From: Mycobacterium sp. IDR2000157661
Lineage (GTDB): Bacteria; Actinomycetota; Actinomycetes; Mycobacteriales; Mycobacteriaceae
Direction: 5' to 3'
Assembly (NCBI RefSeq): GCF_022317005.1
Contig: NZ_CP081006.1
Location: 1,798,001 to 1,862,000 of the forward strand
Length of the DNA: 64,000 nucleotides
The position numbers and the translations under genes are program-made. Under the pieces are notes generated by a model, which did not search any database, was not told the origin of the DNA, and was given only the letters and a program-made list of their open reading frames with translations. Below are positions 8,549 to 17,627 of this stretch, piece by piece (the first letter of the stretch is position 1; each line of letters begins with the position of its first letter).

Positions 8549-10252
8549 ATGTTTGATCAAATGTCAAACACGCGCAACCCGTACGGATGGAGCAGCACAC
8601 CGTTGATCGAGCCGGACCTCACCGTTCAGGCGTATCTCGCCCGCAGGCAGAACTGGACCAACCAGCTGGCGCGGCATGCGTTGATGCAACCAGGCAACAC
8701 CGCGCTGCGCTTCCTCGGTCAGACCACGACGTGGGCTGAACTCGACGACCGGGTCGGCAGGCTGGCAGGGGCGCTGGCCGGCCGCGGGGTGACGTTCGGC
8801 GACCGCGTGCTGATCCTGATGCTCAACCGGACCGAGTACATCGAGTCCGTCCTCGCGGTCAACAGGCTGGGTGCGATCGCGGTCCCGGTGAACTTCCGGA
8901 TGACCCCGCCGGAGATCGCATTCCTGGTGGCCGACTGCCAGGCCCGGGTGGTGATCACGGAGGCGGTGCTCGCCGGTGTCGCCACCGCGGTGCGTGATCT
9001 CGACCCGACGCTGACCACCGTCGTCGTCGCGGGTGGCGGCACCGACGACGGTGTGCAGGGCTACGACGACCTCGTCGCCGAAGGGGCCGGCGCGCCTGCG
9101 GTGGACATCCCCAACGACGCACCCGCGCTGATCATGTACACGTCGGGCACCACCGGCAGACCCAAGGGCGCGATGCTCACCCACACCAACATCGCGGGCC
9201 AGGCGCTGACGTTCCTGTTCACCAACGGCGCCGACATCAACCACGACGTCGGGTTCATCGGTGTTCCCCTGTTCCACATCGCCGGCATCGGCAACATGAT
9301 CCCCGGCCTGTTGCTCGGCAGGCCGACGGTGATCTATCCGCTGGGCGCCTTCGATCCCGACGAGCTGCTCGACGTGCTCGAGGCCGAGCAGGTGACCGGT
9401 ATCTTCCTGGTGCCGGCGCAGTGGCAGGCGGTGTGTGCCGCGCAGTCGTCGCGACCGCGCCGGCTCCGGCTGCGGGTGCTCTCGTGGGGCGCCGCCCCGG
9501 CGTCGGACACGCTGCTGCGGCAGATGTCCGAAACGTTTCCCGGCACACAGATTCTCGCGGCGTTCGGCCAGACGGAGATGTCGCCGGTGACCTGCATGCT
9601 GCTGGGCGAGGACGCCGTCCGCAAGGTCGGTTCGGTCGGCAAGGTGATCCCGACGGTGGCCGCGCGGGTGGTCGACGACGACATGAACGACGTGCCGGTC
9701 GGCCAGGTCGGCGAGATCGTGTACCGCGCACCGACACTGATGGCCGGCTACTGGAACAACCCGCAAGCCACCGCCAAGGCGTTCGCCGGCGGTTGGTTCC
9801 ACTCCGGTGACCTCGTGCGCCAGGACGAGGAGGGCTACGTCTGGGTGGTCGACCGCAAGAAGGACATGATCATCTCCGGTGGCGAGAATGTGTACTGCGC
9901 CGAGGTGGAGAATGCCCTGGCCGCCCACCCGGGCATCGCCGAGGTCGCGGTCATCGGCCGCCCCGACGAGAAGTGGGGTGAGGTGCCGGTCGCCATCGTG
10001 GCGATGAAGGTGCCGCAGGGGGCGGGCGCCCGAGCCGGGCTCGACTTGCGCGACCTGGACGGATTCCTGACCGAACGGCTGGCCCGGTACAAGCACCCGA
10101 AGGCCCTCGAGATCGTCGACGCGCTGCCCCGCAACCCTGCGGGCAAAGTGCTAAAAACGGAACTGCGCGCGCGTTTCGGCGCCGCCGAACCGATTGACGC
10201 CGGCGAAAGTTCCACTCCGCCAACGGTTCCTGCTGCGGCGCAAGGCAATTAA
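8549..10252 (+). CDS. fadD5: Fatty-acyl-CoA/AMP ligase FadD5, first gene of the mce1 operon
   Basis: A 567-residue member of the ANL adenylating enzymes, which activate a fatty acid with ATP and load it on CoA. The P-loop YTSGTTGRPKG is at residues 197-207, followed by the AFGQTEMSP motif, GWFHSGDL, the hinge VVDRKKDMIISGGEN and the C-terminal NPAGKVLKTEL carrying the catalytic lysine. It is nearly the same length as Rv0166. The start ATG 8549 overlaps a candidate operator; ATG 8561 is an in-frame alternative. It lies 212 bases upstream of yrbE1A. Role inferred: activation of lipids brought in by the Mce1 importer. Confidence 0.95.
   Translation: MFDQMSNTRNPYGWSSTPLIEPDLTVQAYLARRQNWTNQLARHALMQPGNTALRFLGQTTTWAELDDRVGRLAGALAGRGVTFGDRVLILMLNRTEYIESVLAVNRLGAIAVPVNFRMTPPEIAFLVADCQARVVITEAVLAGVATAVRDLDPTLTTVVVAGGGTDDGVQGYDDLVAEGAGAPAVDIPNDAPALIMYTSGTTGRPKGAMLTHTNIAGQALTFLFTNGADINHDVGFIGVPLFHIAGIGNMIPGLLLGRPTVIYPLGAFDPDELLDVLEAEQVTGIFLVPAQWQAVCAAQSSRPRRLRLRVLSWGAAPASDTLLRQMSETFPGTQILAAFGQTEMSPVTCMLLGEDAVRKVGSVGKVIPTVAARVVDDDMNDVPVGQVGEIVYRAPTLMAGYWNNPQATAKAFAGGWFHSGDLVRQDEEGYVWVVDRKKDMIISGGENVYCAEVENALAAHPGIAEVAVIGRPDEKWGEVPVAIVAMKVPQGAGARAGLDLRDLDGFLTERLARYKHPKALEIVDALPRNPAGKVLKTELRARFGAAEPIDAGESSTPPTVPAAAQGN
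8550..8570. promoter_or_regulatory. Inverted repeat at the fadD5 start, candidate Mce1R operator
   Basis: TGTTTGA-N7-TCAAACA, with 7-base arms, spans the fadD5 start codon region. It also contains a perfect 10-base palindrome TTTGATCAAA at 8551-8560. Position just downstream of the predicted transcription start and next to a divergent GntR gene fits repression. Binding is inferred. Confidence 0.5.
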
Positions 10253-10346
10253 GGAGCGGGGAGGATTTTGCTAACGGTTACGGTCTCAATCCGCCGGTTG
10301 CCGTGCACGGCGACGAGGCGATCGGGTACATTCCTGTGGTCCGTGT

Positions 10347-10364
10347 TACTACTGACCGGTAGTA
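10347..10364. promoter_or_regulatory. Inverted repeat upstream of yrbE1A
   Basis: TACTAC-N6-GTAGTA lies about 100 bases before the yrbE1A start in the 212-base gap after fadD5. A TACATT box (10327-10332) is just upstream. A secondary promoter in this interval has been described for M. tuberculosis as I recall it; this repeat is a candidate operator for such a promoter. Only the repeat is seen directly. Confidence 0.35.
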
Positions 10365-10464
10365 GGACGGAGGTCACATTCGCCGGGTTGGGGCAAGGAG
10401 GGCACGTGCGACGAGGGCTGCCGTTGCGCTGCGACAGTCGCCGCCGCGCCGTGGGAGCACACTG

Positions 10465-11262
10465 GTGACCGCGCAGTCCGGCATGACCGGATACGTGCGC
10501 GAGCAGGTCAGGCCGGGGCTCGAAGCGGTCGGTGGTTTCGTGCGCATGTGCGTGCTGACGGGGAAGGCGCTGCTCAAGCCTTTTCAGTGGCGGGAGTTCA
10601 TCCTGCAGAGCTGGTTCCTGATGCGGGTGGCGTTCCTGCCGACGCTGGCGGTGTCGATCCCGCTGACCGTGCTGCTCATCTTCACGCTCAACATCTTGCT
10701 GGCCGAGTTCGGCGCCGCCGACGTCTCGGGTGCCGGCGCAGCCATCGGCGCGGTCACGCAGCTGGGACCTCTGGTCACGGTGCTGGTGGTCGCCGGCGCG
10801 GGATCGACCGCCATTTGCGCCGACCTCGGTGCGCGCACCATTCGCGAGGAGATCGACGCGCTCGAGGTCCTGGGCATCGACCCGATCCATCGCCTGGTGG
10901 TGCCCCGAGTCGTCGCGTCGACGTTCGTGGCGATCCTGCTCAACGGCGCGGTGATCACCGTCGGCCTGGTCGGCGGCTTCATCTTCGGCGTTTACCTGCA
11001 GAACGTGTCAGCGGGCGCCTACGTCTCCACCCTCACGCTCATCACCGGTCTGCCCGAGGTACTCATCTCGATCATAAAGGCGGGGACCTTCGGCCTCATC
11101 GCCGGACTCGTCGGCTGCTACCGCGGCCTGACGGTGTCCGGCGGCGCCAAGGGCGTCGGCACCGCGGTCAACGAAACGCTGGTGCTGGCCGTCATCGCCT
11201 TGTTCGCGGTCAATGTGGTGCTGACCACGATCGGCGTCCGGTTCGGAACAGGGAGCGGCTGA
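10465..11262 (+). CDS. yrbE1A: MlaE-type permease YrbE1A of the Mce1 lipid importer
   Basis: A 265-residue integral membrane permease, one half of the YrbEA-YrbEB pair in the inner membrane part of the Mce1 transporter. Hydrophobic segments are near residues 58-82, 94-115, 150-185 and 235-257. The cytoplasmic coupling loop contains EEIDALEVLGIDP, the conserved EExxALxxxGxxP contact with the ATPase. The ATPase (MceG/Mkl) is not in this window, as expected since it is encoded elsewhere in mycobacteria. GTG start; two bases before the yrbE1B GTG at the other end. Confidence 0.95.
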   Translation: MTAQSGMTGYVREQVRPGLEAVGGFVRMCVLTGKALLKPFQWREFILQSWFLMRVAFLPTLAVSIPLTVLLIFTLNILLAEFGAADVSGAGAAIGAVTQLGPLVTVLVVAGAGSTAICADLGARTIREEIDALEVLGIDPIHRLVVPRVVASTFVAILLNGAVITVGLVGGFIFGVYLQNVSAGAYVSTLTLITGLPEVLISIIKAGTFGLIAGLVGCYRGLTVSGGAKGVGTAVNETLVLAVIALFAVNVVLTTIGVRFGTGSG

Positions 11263-11263
11263 C

Positions 11264-12133
11264 GTGTCCACTACTCAGGTCCTGCGGTCCCGGTTCCCGC
11301 GGGCTTATGACCGCACCAAGGATGTCGCTAGCGCGCCCGCCAAATTCCTGGACAGCCTGGGCCATGTCGCCTGGTTCGTCGTCACCTCGATCGGCTCGAT
11401 CGGGCATGCCTTGCGCTACTACCGCAAAGAGACGCTGCGGCTGATCGCGGAAATCGGCATGGGCACCGGCGCGATGGCGGTCATCGGCGGCACGGTCGCG
11501 ATCGTCGGCTTCGTGACGCTGTCCGGCTCGTCACTCGTGGCGATCCAGGGCTTCGCCTCACTGGGCAACATCGGCGTCGAGGCGTTCACCGGCTTCTTCG
11601 CCGCGCTGATCAACGTGCGCATCGCCTCACCCGTCGTCGCCGGCCAGGCCCTGGCCGCCACCGTCGGTGCCGGCGCCACCGCCGAACTCGGCGCCAAGCG
11701 CATCGCCGAGGAGATCGACGCACTCGAGGTGATGGGCATCAAGTCGATCTCCTATCTGGTGTCGACCCGCATCATGGCTGGCTTCGTCGTGATCATCCCG
11801 CTGTACGCGATGGCGATCATCATGAGCTTCCTGTCCGCACAGGTGACCACGACGTTCTTCTACGGCCAGTCGATCGGCACCTACGAGCACTATTTCCGGA
11901 CGTTCCTGCGGCCGGAGGATGTGTTCTGGTCCTTCGTCCAGGCGGTCATCATCTCGGTCATCGTGATGCTCAACCACTGTTACTACGGCTACTTCGCCAG
12001 CGGCGGCCCGGTCGGCGTCGGCGAGGCCGTCGGACGGTCGATGCGGGCCTCGCTGGTGGCGATCGTGGTCGTGGTCCTGTTGGCCTCGTTGGCGCTCTAC
12101 GGCGTCGACCCGAACTTCAACCTGACGGTGTGA
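11264..12133 (+). CDS. yrbE1B: MlaE-type permease YrbE1B of the Mce1 lipid importer
   Basis: A 289-residue paralogue of YrbE1A with the same fold and the coupling-loop sequence EEIDALEVMGIKS. It starts with GTG one base after the YrbE1A stop and ends 4 bases before mce1A, so all are one transcript. The pair forms the transmembrane channel that receives lipid from the Mce protein assembly. Several membrane segments are visible, including MAVIGGTVAIVGFVTLSG and the C-terminal LVAIVVVVLLASLALYGV. Confidence 0.95.
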   Translation: MSTTQVLRSRFPRAYDRTKDVASAPAKFLDSLGHVAWFVVTSIGSIGHALRYYRKETLRLIAEIGMGTGAMAVIGGTVAIVGFVTLSGSSLVAIQGFASLGNIGVEAFTGFFAALINVRIASPVVAGQALAATVGAGATAELGAKRIAEEIDALEVMGIKSISYLVSTRIMAGFVVIIPLYAMAIIMSFLSAQVTTTFFYGQSIGTYEHYFRTFLRPEDVFWSFVQAVIISVIVMLNHCYYGYFASGGPVGVGEAVGRSMRASLVAIVVVVLLASLALYGVDPNFNLTV

Positions 12134-12137
12134 TGCC

Positions 12138-13349
12138 ATGACCGCACCCTTGAACAAGCCACGCACGCCGCCGTACAAACTGGCCGGTATCGTCCTGGCG
12201 CTGATAGCCGTCGTCGTGTTGGTCCTCGTGTTCTTGCAGTTCCGCGGCGATCTGCTGCCGCGTACGCAACTGACCATGCTCGCCTCGCGCTCGGGCTTGT
12301 CGCTGAACGAAGGCTCCAAGGTCACCTTGAACGGCGTGCAGATCGGCCGCGTCACCGGCACGGAGGTCGTGTCGGTCGGCGGCGAGCCGCAGGCGAAGAT
12401 TCTGCTGGAGGTCAACCCCAAGTACCTGGAGCTGATCCCGAAGAACGTGGACGCGAGCATCGACGCCACCACGGTGTTCGGCAACAAGTACGTGAACTTC
12501 AACTCCCCGGAGAACCCGTCGCCGGAGCACCTCACCAAGAACGACGTGATCGACGCGACGTCGGTGACCACGGAGTTCAACACGCTGTTCGAAACGATCG
12601 TGGACGTGGCCGAGCAGGTCGACCCCATCAAGCTCAACCAGACCCTGACTGCGACAGCCGAAGCCCTCGACGGGTTGGGGGACCGCTTCGGGGAGTCGAT
12701 CATCGACGGCAACGAGATCCTGACCGACGTCAACGCCCGGATGCCGGAGTTGCGCCGGGACAACCGGTTGCTGGCCGACCTCACCGAGGTGTACGCCAAC
12801 GCCGCCCCGGACCTGTTCGACGCCCTGGGGTACGCGGTGACGACCGCTCAGACCCTCAACGAGCAACGGGGCAACCTCGATCAGGCGCTGGTCGCGTCGG
12901 TCGGTTTCGGCAACACCGGCGCCGACGTGTTCGAGCGCAGCGGCCCGTATCTGGTGCGTGCACTGGAGGACCTCATCCCGACCTCCGAGACGCTCGACGA
13001 GTACAGCCCGGCGCTGTTCTGTACGATCCGCAACTTCCACGACTTGGAGCCAAAAGTCGCTGCGTCCCTTGGCGGCGACGGGTATTCGCTGCAGACTCTC
13101 TCGACCATTGAAGGCGCCGGTAACCCGTATGTGTATCCGGACAACCTACCGCGGGTGAACGCGCGCGGTGGCCCCGAGGGCCGGCCGGGCTGCTGGCAGC
13201 CGATCACGCGAGACCTGTATCCCGCACCGTATCTTGTCGCGGACACGGGTGCTTCGATCGCGCCGTACAACCACTTCGAGCTGGGGCAGCCGCTGCTTAT
13301 CGAGTACGTCTGGGGCCGCCAAGTGGGGGAGAACACGATCAACCCATGA
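12138..13349 (+). CDS. mce1A: Mce1A, MCE-domain protein of the lipid importer
   Basis: A 403-residue protein with one N-terminal membrane anchor (residues about 14-33) followed by an MlaD/MCE domain (about 40-120; LNEGSKVTLNGVQIGRVTG) and a long alpha-helical needle region. Mce proteins form a hexamer that makes a lipid tunnel across the periplasm. It is shorter than the 454 residues I recall for M. tuberculosis Mce1A, mainly toward the C-terminus. The next gene begins in an ATGA overlap with its stop. Confidence 0.93.
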   Translation: MTAPLNKPRTPPYKLAGIVLALIAVVVLVLVFLQFRGDLLPRTQLTMLASRSGLSLNEGSKVTLNGVQIGRVTGTEVVSVGGEPQAKILLEVNPKYLELIPKNVDASIDATTVFGNKYVNFNSPENPSPEHLTKNDVIDATSVTTEFNTLFETIVDVAEQVDPIKLNQTLTATAEALDGLGDRFGESIIDGNEILTDVNARMPELRRDNRLLADLTEVYANAAPDLFDALGYAVTTAQTLNEQRGNLDQALVASVGFGNTGADVFERSGPYLVRALEDLIPTSETLDEYSPALFCTIRNFHDLEPKVAASLGGDGYSLQTLSTIEGAGNPYVYPDNLPRVNARGGPEGRPGCWQPITRDLYPAPYLVADTGASIAPYNHFELGQPLLIEYVWGRQVGENTINP

Positions 13350-14377
13350 AAATTACCGGTACCGCCATCAAACTCGGCGCATTCTCACTGGTGCTGCTGC
13401 TGTTCACCGCGATCATCGTCGTGGTGTTCGGCCAGATGCGGTTCGACCGCACCACCGGCTACTCCGCGGTCTTCTCCAGCGCCAGCGGCTTGCGGAGCGG
13501 GCAGTTCGTCCGCGCTTCCGGTGTAGAGGTCGGCAAGGTCTCCAGCGTCGAGTTGATCGGCGACGGCTCGATGGCCAAGGTCAACTTCAGCGTCGACCGC
13601 TCGTTGCCGCTCTTCGACGGCACCACGGCGTCGATCCGCTACCTCAACCTCATCGGCGACCGCTACCTGGAGCTCAAGAGGGGCGACAGCGACAACCGGA
13701 TTCCCGGTGGTGCCACCATCCCGATCGAGCGCACGCAGCCCGCGTTGGACCTCGACGCGTTGATCGGCGGATTCCGTCCGGTGTTCCGGGCGCTGGATCC
13801 CGAGAAGGTCAACACCATCGCGCAGTCGATCATCACGGTATTCCAGGGCCAGGGCGGCACGATCAACGACATTCTGACCCAGACCGCGGCGCTGACCTCG
13901 GCTCTGGCGGACCGCGACCAGGCGATCGGAGAGGTGATCCGCAATCTCAACACGGTGTTGGACACGACGGTCAAGCATCAACAGGAGTTCGACGAGACCG
14001 TGCAGAACTTCGAGGCGTTGATCACCGGGCTGAAGAACCGGGCCGATCCGATTGCGACCTCGGTCGCGGGCATCAGCGACGCGGCGGGCACCATCGCCGA
14101 GCTGCTCGCCGACAACCGTCCGCTGCTGCAGAGCACGGTCGGTCATCTGGAGGCGGTGCAACAGCCGCTGGTCGATCAACGCGACGGGCTGAACGACCTG
14201 TTGACCAGGCTGCCGGTCGCCTTCAAGATCATCGGCCGGTCGGGCGGTATCTACGGCGACTTCTTCAACTTCTACGCTTGCGACATCTCCCTGCGCATCA
14301 ACGGGTTGCAGCCGGGTGGGCCGGTGCGAACCGTCAGGCTCATCGGTCAGCCGTCGGGTAGGTGCACGCCGCAATGA
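13346..14377 (+). CDS. mce1B: Mce1B, MCE-domain protein
   Basis: A 343-residue MCE protein: N-terminal anchor near residues 8-28, MCE domain near 35-115 (LRSGQFVRASGVEVGKVSS), then a helical region to about 300 with repeated leucine heptad patterns (LNTVLDTTVKHQQEFDETV). The short C-terminus carries two cysteines (YACDISLRI, GRCTPQ) that could pair. ATGA overlaps link it to both mce1A and mce1C, so translation is likely coupled. It is one subunit of the heteromeric Mce1 shaft. Confidence 0.93.
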   Translation: MKITGTAIKLGAFSLVLLLFTAIIVVVFGQMRFDRTTGYSAVFSSASGLRSGQFVRASGVEVGKVSSVELIGDGSMAKVNFSVDRSLPLFDGTTASIRYLNLIGDRYLELKRGDSDNRIPGGATIPIERTQPALDLDALIGGFRPVFRALDPEKVNTIAQSIITVFQGQGGTINDILTQTAALTSALADRDQAIGEVIRNLNTVLDTTVKHQQEFDETVQNFEALITGLKNRADPIATSVAGISDAAGTIAELLADNRPLLQSTVGHLEAVQQPLVDQRDGLNDLLTRLPVAFKIIGRSGGIYGDFFNFYACDISLRINGLQPGGPVRTVRLIGQPSGRCTPQ

Positions 14378-15957
14378 GGACGCTTGAAGGATCCGACCGG
14401 GTCCGCAACGGCTTGATGGGCATCATCATCCTGGTGCTCGTCCTCGGGGTGGGTCAGAGCTTCACCAATGTGCCGATGCTGTTCGCGACACCGACCTACT
14501 ACGCAGAGTTCTCCGACACCGGCGGCATCGGCCAGGGCGACAAGGTGCGCATCGCCGGCGTCGACGTGGGCTCGGTGCGCAGTATGCGGATCGACGGTGA
14601 CCGGGTGTTGATCGGGTACGGCCTCAGCGGTACCCAGATCGGCACCGACAGCCGGGCGGCCATCCGCACCGACACCATCCTCGGTCGGCGCAACATCGAG
14701 ATCGACCCGCGCGGCACCGAGGTGCTGGAGCCCCGCGGTGTGCTGCCCCTGGGCCAGACCACCACGCCGTACCAGATCTACGACGCCTTCTTCGACGTGA
14801 CCAAGGCCGCCTCGGAGTGGGACACCCAGACCGTCAAAGAGTCGCTGAACGTGCTGTCGGAGACCATCGACCAGACCTACCCGAACCTGAGCGCCGCGCT
14901 GGACGGCGTGGCCCGATTCTCCGACACCATCGGCAAGCGCGACGACGAGATCAAGAAGCTGCTGAACAACGCCAACAAGATCGCGGGCATCCTCGGGGAC
15001 CGCGGCGGGCAGATCAACGCGCTGTTGGTGAACGCGCAGACGCTGCTGGGCGAGATCAACGAGCGCAGCTACGCGGTGAGCATGCTGCTGGAGCGGGTCG
15101 GCGCCTTCTCCGAACAGGTCAAGGGCTTCATCGACGACAACCCGAACCTCAACCGGGTGCTCGAGCAGCTGCGGGTGGTCAGCGACGTGCTTGTCGACCG
15201 CAAGTACGATTTGATGGACACCCTGACCACGGTAGCCAGCTTCGCGGCGTCGCTGGGTGAGGCGATCGCGTCAGGTCCGTACTTCAAGGTCATGCTCGCC
15301 AACCTGCTACCGGGCCAGATCCTGCAGCCCTTCGTCGACGCCGCGTTCAAGAAGCGCGGCATCGACCCACAGAAGTTCTGGCGCGACGCGGGCCTGCCTG
15401 CGTGGCGGTTCCCCGACCCCAACGGCGTGGGTTTCGAGAACGGCGCGCCGCCACCCGGCCCCGCCGTCCTCGAGGGCACCCCCGAGAACCCCGGCCCCGG
15501 TGTGCTCAAGGGCGACCCGTGTTCGTACACGCCGCCCGCCGACGGCCTGCCGACACCCGGCAACCCGCTGCCTTGTGCCGACCTGTCGGTGGGTCCGTTC
15601 GGTGACAACCCGTACGGCCCGAACTATTACGGCCGGCCGAACGTGGCGACGTCGGACCCGAATGTGCACGGCCCGCAGCCGTCGCCGGGCGTGCCCGCCG
15701 CGGCCATCCCGGGCCAGGTGTCCTCGCCCGTGCCCGGTGTCGACGTGCCGCTGCCGCCGGCACCGCCGGGTGCCCGCACGGTGCCGGTCGGACCGCAGCC
15801 GCCGCTGCCGCCCGACTTCACGCCGGGCATCGCGCCGCTGCCGCCGGCGTTGCCGGCGCCGCCGGTACCGGGCCCCGGCCAGCAACTGCCGCCGGTCGAC
15901 ATGGCTCCGCTGCCGGGCAATCCGCCGTTCCTCCCGCCAGGGTCACAACAGGGTTAG
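14374..15957 (+). CDS. mce1C: Mce1C, MCE-domain protein with proline-rich tail
   Basis: A 527-residue MCE protein. The anchor is near residues 10-30, the MCE domain near 35-115 (IGQGDKVRIAGVDVGSVRS), then a helical stretch to about 330. The last ~140 residues are very rich in Pro, Gly and Ala (for example PPLPPDFTPGIAPLPPALPAPP), a low-complexity tail that may span or contact the cell envelope. ATG 14374 was chosen because it overlaps the mce1B stop (ATGA); an in-frame GTG at 14362 lies inside mce1B. Length is close to the M. tuberculosis protein. Confidence 0.92.
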   Translation: MRTLEGSDRVRNGLMGIIILVLVLGVGQSFTNVPMLFATPTYYAEFSDTGGIGQGDKVRIAGVDVGSVRSMRIDGDRVLIGYGLSGTQIGTDSRAAIRTDTILGRRNIEIDPRGTEVLEPRGVLPLGQTTTPYQIYDAFFDVTKAASEWDTQTVKESLNVLSETIDQTYPNLSAALDGVARFSDTIGKRDDEIKKLLNNANKIAGILGDRGGQINALLVNAQTLLGEINERSYAVSMLLERVGAFSEQVKGFIDDNPNLNRVLEQLRVVSDVLVDRKYDLMDTLTTVASFAASLGEAIASGPYFKVMLANLLPGQILQPFVDAAFKKRGIDPQKFWRDAGLPAWRFPDPNGVGFENGAPPPGPAVLEGTPENPGPGVLKGDPCSYTPPADGLPTPGNPLPCADLSVGPFGDNPYGPNYYGRPNVATSDPNVHGPQPSPGVPAAAIPGQVSSPVPGVDVPLPPAPPGARTVPVGPQPPLPPDFTPGIAPLPPALPAPPVPGPGQQLPPVDMAPLPGNPPFLPPGSQQG

Positions 15958-15969
15958 GGGGATCAGCAG

Positions 15970-17604
15970 ATGTCGACGATCTTCAGCAACGTGAAGATGC
16001 CCGCTCTTACCCGCGCCACCGTCATCATCGGTGCGTTGATTCTGGTGGTGGCGATAGTGGCCGCGTTCGTCGGCTACCAGCTGTACAAGCGGATGACGAC
16101 GAACACCGTCGTCGCCTACTTCACCGACACCCTGGCGCTGTATCCGGGCGACAAGGTGACCATCATGGGTGTGCAGGTCGGCACGATCGATTCGATCGAC
16201 CCGGCCGGTGACAAGATGAAGGTCACCTTCAACTATGACGAGTCCCACAAGGTGCCCGCCAACGTCACCGCGTCGATCCTGAACCCGAGCCTGGTGTCGT
16301 CGCGCAACATCCAGCTGTCCCCGCCCTACACCGGCGGTCCGGCGCTGGAGGACGGCGCCGTCATTCCGCTGGAACGGACCCAGGTACCCGTCGAGTACGA
16401 CGAACTGCGCAACGCGGTCGACCGCGTTCTCACCGATCTGGGGCCGACGCCCGAGCAGCCCCGGGGGCCGCTGGGTGACGTCATCGAGTCGGCCGCCGAC
16501 GGGTTCGCGGGCAAGGGTGAACAGCTCAACCGGACGCTCACCAATCTGTCCGAGGCGCTGTTCACGCTCAACGAGGGCCGCGACGACTTCTTCAGCGTGA
16601 TCAAGAGCCTCGCGCTGTTCGTCAACGCGCTGTACCAGAGCGACCAGCAGTTCGTCGCGCTGAACAACGACCTCGCCGAGTTCACCAGCGCGTTCACCAA
16701 CACCGACCGCGAGGTCGCGAACGCGCTGCAGGATCTCAACCAGTTGCTGTCGACCACCCGCAGCTTCCTCGACGAGAACGCCGAGGTGCTGACCACTGAC
16801 ATCAACAACCTCGCCGAGGCCACCACCGCAATCCTGCAGCCGGAACCGCGCGACGGCCTGGAGACCGCTCTGCACATCTTCCCGAACCTCGGTGCGAATT
16901 TGGTGAATATCGCTTCGCCGGTCACCGGTGGCGTAAACAGCTACGCCGTCATCAACAACTTCGCCAACCCGTTGCAGTTCATCTGTAGCGCAATTCAGGC
17001 GGGCAGCCGGCTGGGTTACCAGGAGTCGGCCGAGATGTGCGCGCAATACCTGGCGCCGATTCTGGACGCGATCAAGTTCAACTTCCCGTTCTTCGGCGTC
17101 AACCAGTTCAGCTCCGCGATGACGCTGCCCAAGCAGATCGCCTACTCCGAGCCGAGGCTGCAGCCGCCGCCGGGCTATAAGGACACTACGGTGCCCGGCA
17201 TCTGGTCGCGCGACACCCTGTTCAGCCACGGCAACCACGAGCCTGGCTGGGTCGCCGCGCCCGGTATGCAGGGCGTCGACGTGCAGCCGTTCACGGCGAA
17301 CATGATGACCCCGGAGTGCCTCGCGGAGCTGATGGGTGGACCCAACTGCGTCGTGGGCGCCGCGCCGCCGGCCTTCGGCACCACCCGCGACGGCAACTTG
17401 CCGGGACCGCCGAACGCGTTCGATCAGAACAATCCGCTGCCGCCGCCGTGGTATCCGCAGCCCGGGCCGCCGCCGCCACCTGCGCCGGGCGTCATCCCCG
17501 GAGACCCGGGTGGCACCGTGATGTCGGCGCCGGTCGGACCGGGCCCGGCTCCCGCCCCCGCAGCACCGGCCGGGCCGCCGCTACCCGCCGAGGCAGGCCG
17601 GTGA
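15970..17604 (+). CDS. mce1D: Mce1D, MCE-domain protein
   Basis: A 544-residue MCE protein with anchor at about residues 15-38 (ATVIIGALILVVAIVAAFVGYQ), MCE domain (LYPGDKVTIMGVQVGTIDS), helical region, and a Pro-rich C-terminus after residue 440. A GGGGAT sequence precedes the ATG 12 bases after the mce1C stop. Conserved cysteines near FICSAIQAG and EMCAQYL may form a disulfide outside the membrane. It acts as one of six Mce1 subunits. Confidence 0.93.
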   Translation: MSTIFSNVKMPALTRATVIIGALILVVAIVAAFVGYQLYKRMTTNTVVAYFTDTLALYPGDKVTIMGVQVGTIDSIDPAGDKMKVTFNYDESHKVPANVTASILNPSLVSSRNIQLSPPYTGGPALEDGAVIPLERTQVPVEYDELRNAVDRVLTDLGPTPEQPRGPLGDVIESAADGFAGKGEQLNRTLTNLSEALFTLNEGRDDFFSVIKSLALFVNALYQSDQQFVALNNDLAEFTSAFTNTDREVANALQDLNQLLSTTRSFLDENAEVLTTDINNLAEATTAILQPEPRDGLETALHIFPNLGANLVNIASPVTGGVNSYAVINNFANPLQFICSAIQAGSRLGYQESAEMCAQYLAPILDAIKFNFPFFGVNQFSSAMTLPKQIAYSEPRLQPPPGYKDTTVPGIWSRDTLFSHGNHEPGWVAAPGMQGVDVQPFTANMMTPECLAELMGGPNCVVGAAPPAFGTTRDGNLPGPPNAFDQNNPLPPPWYPQPGPPPPPAPGVIPGDPGGTVMSAPVGPGPAPAPAAPAGPPLPAEAGR

Positions 17605-17627
17605 TGAGCGCGAACAGAGGTAACCAG

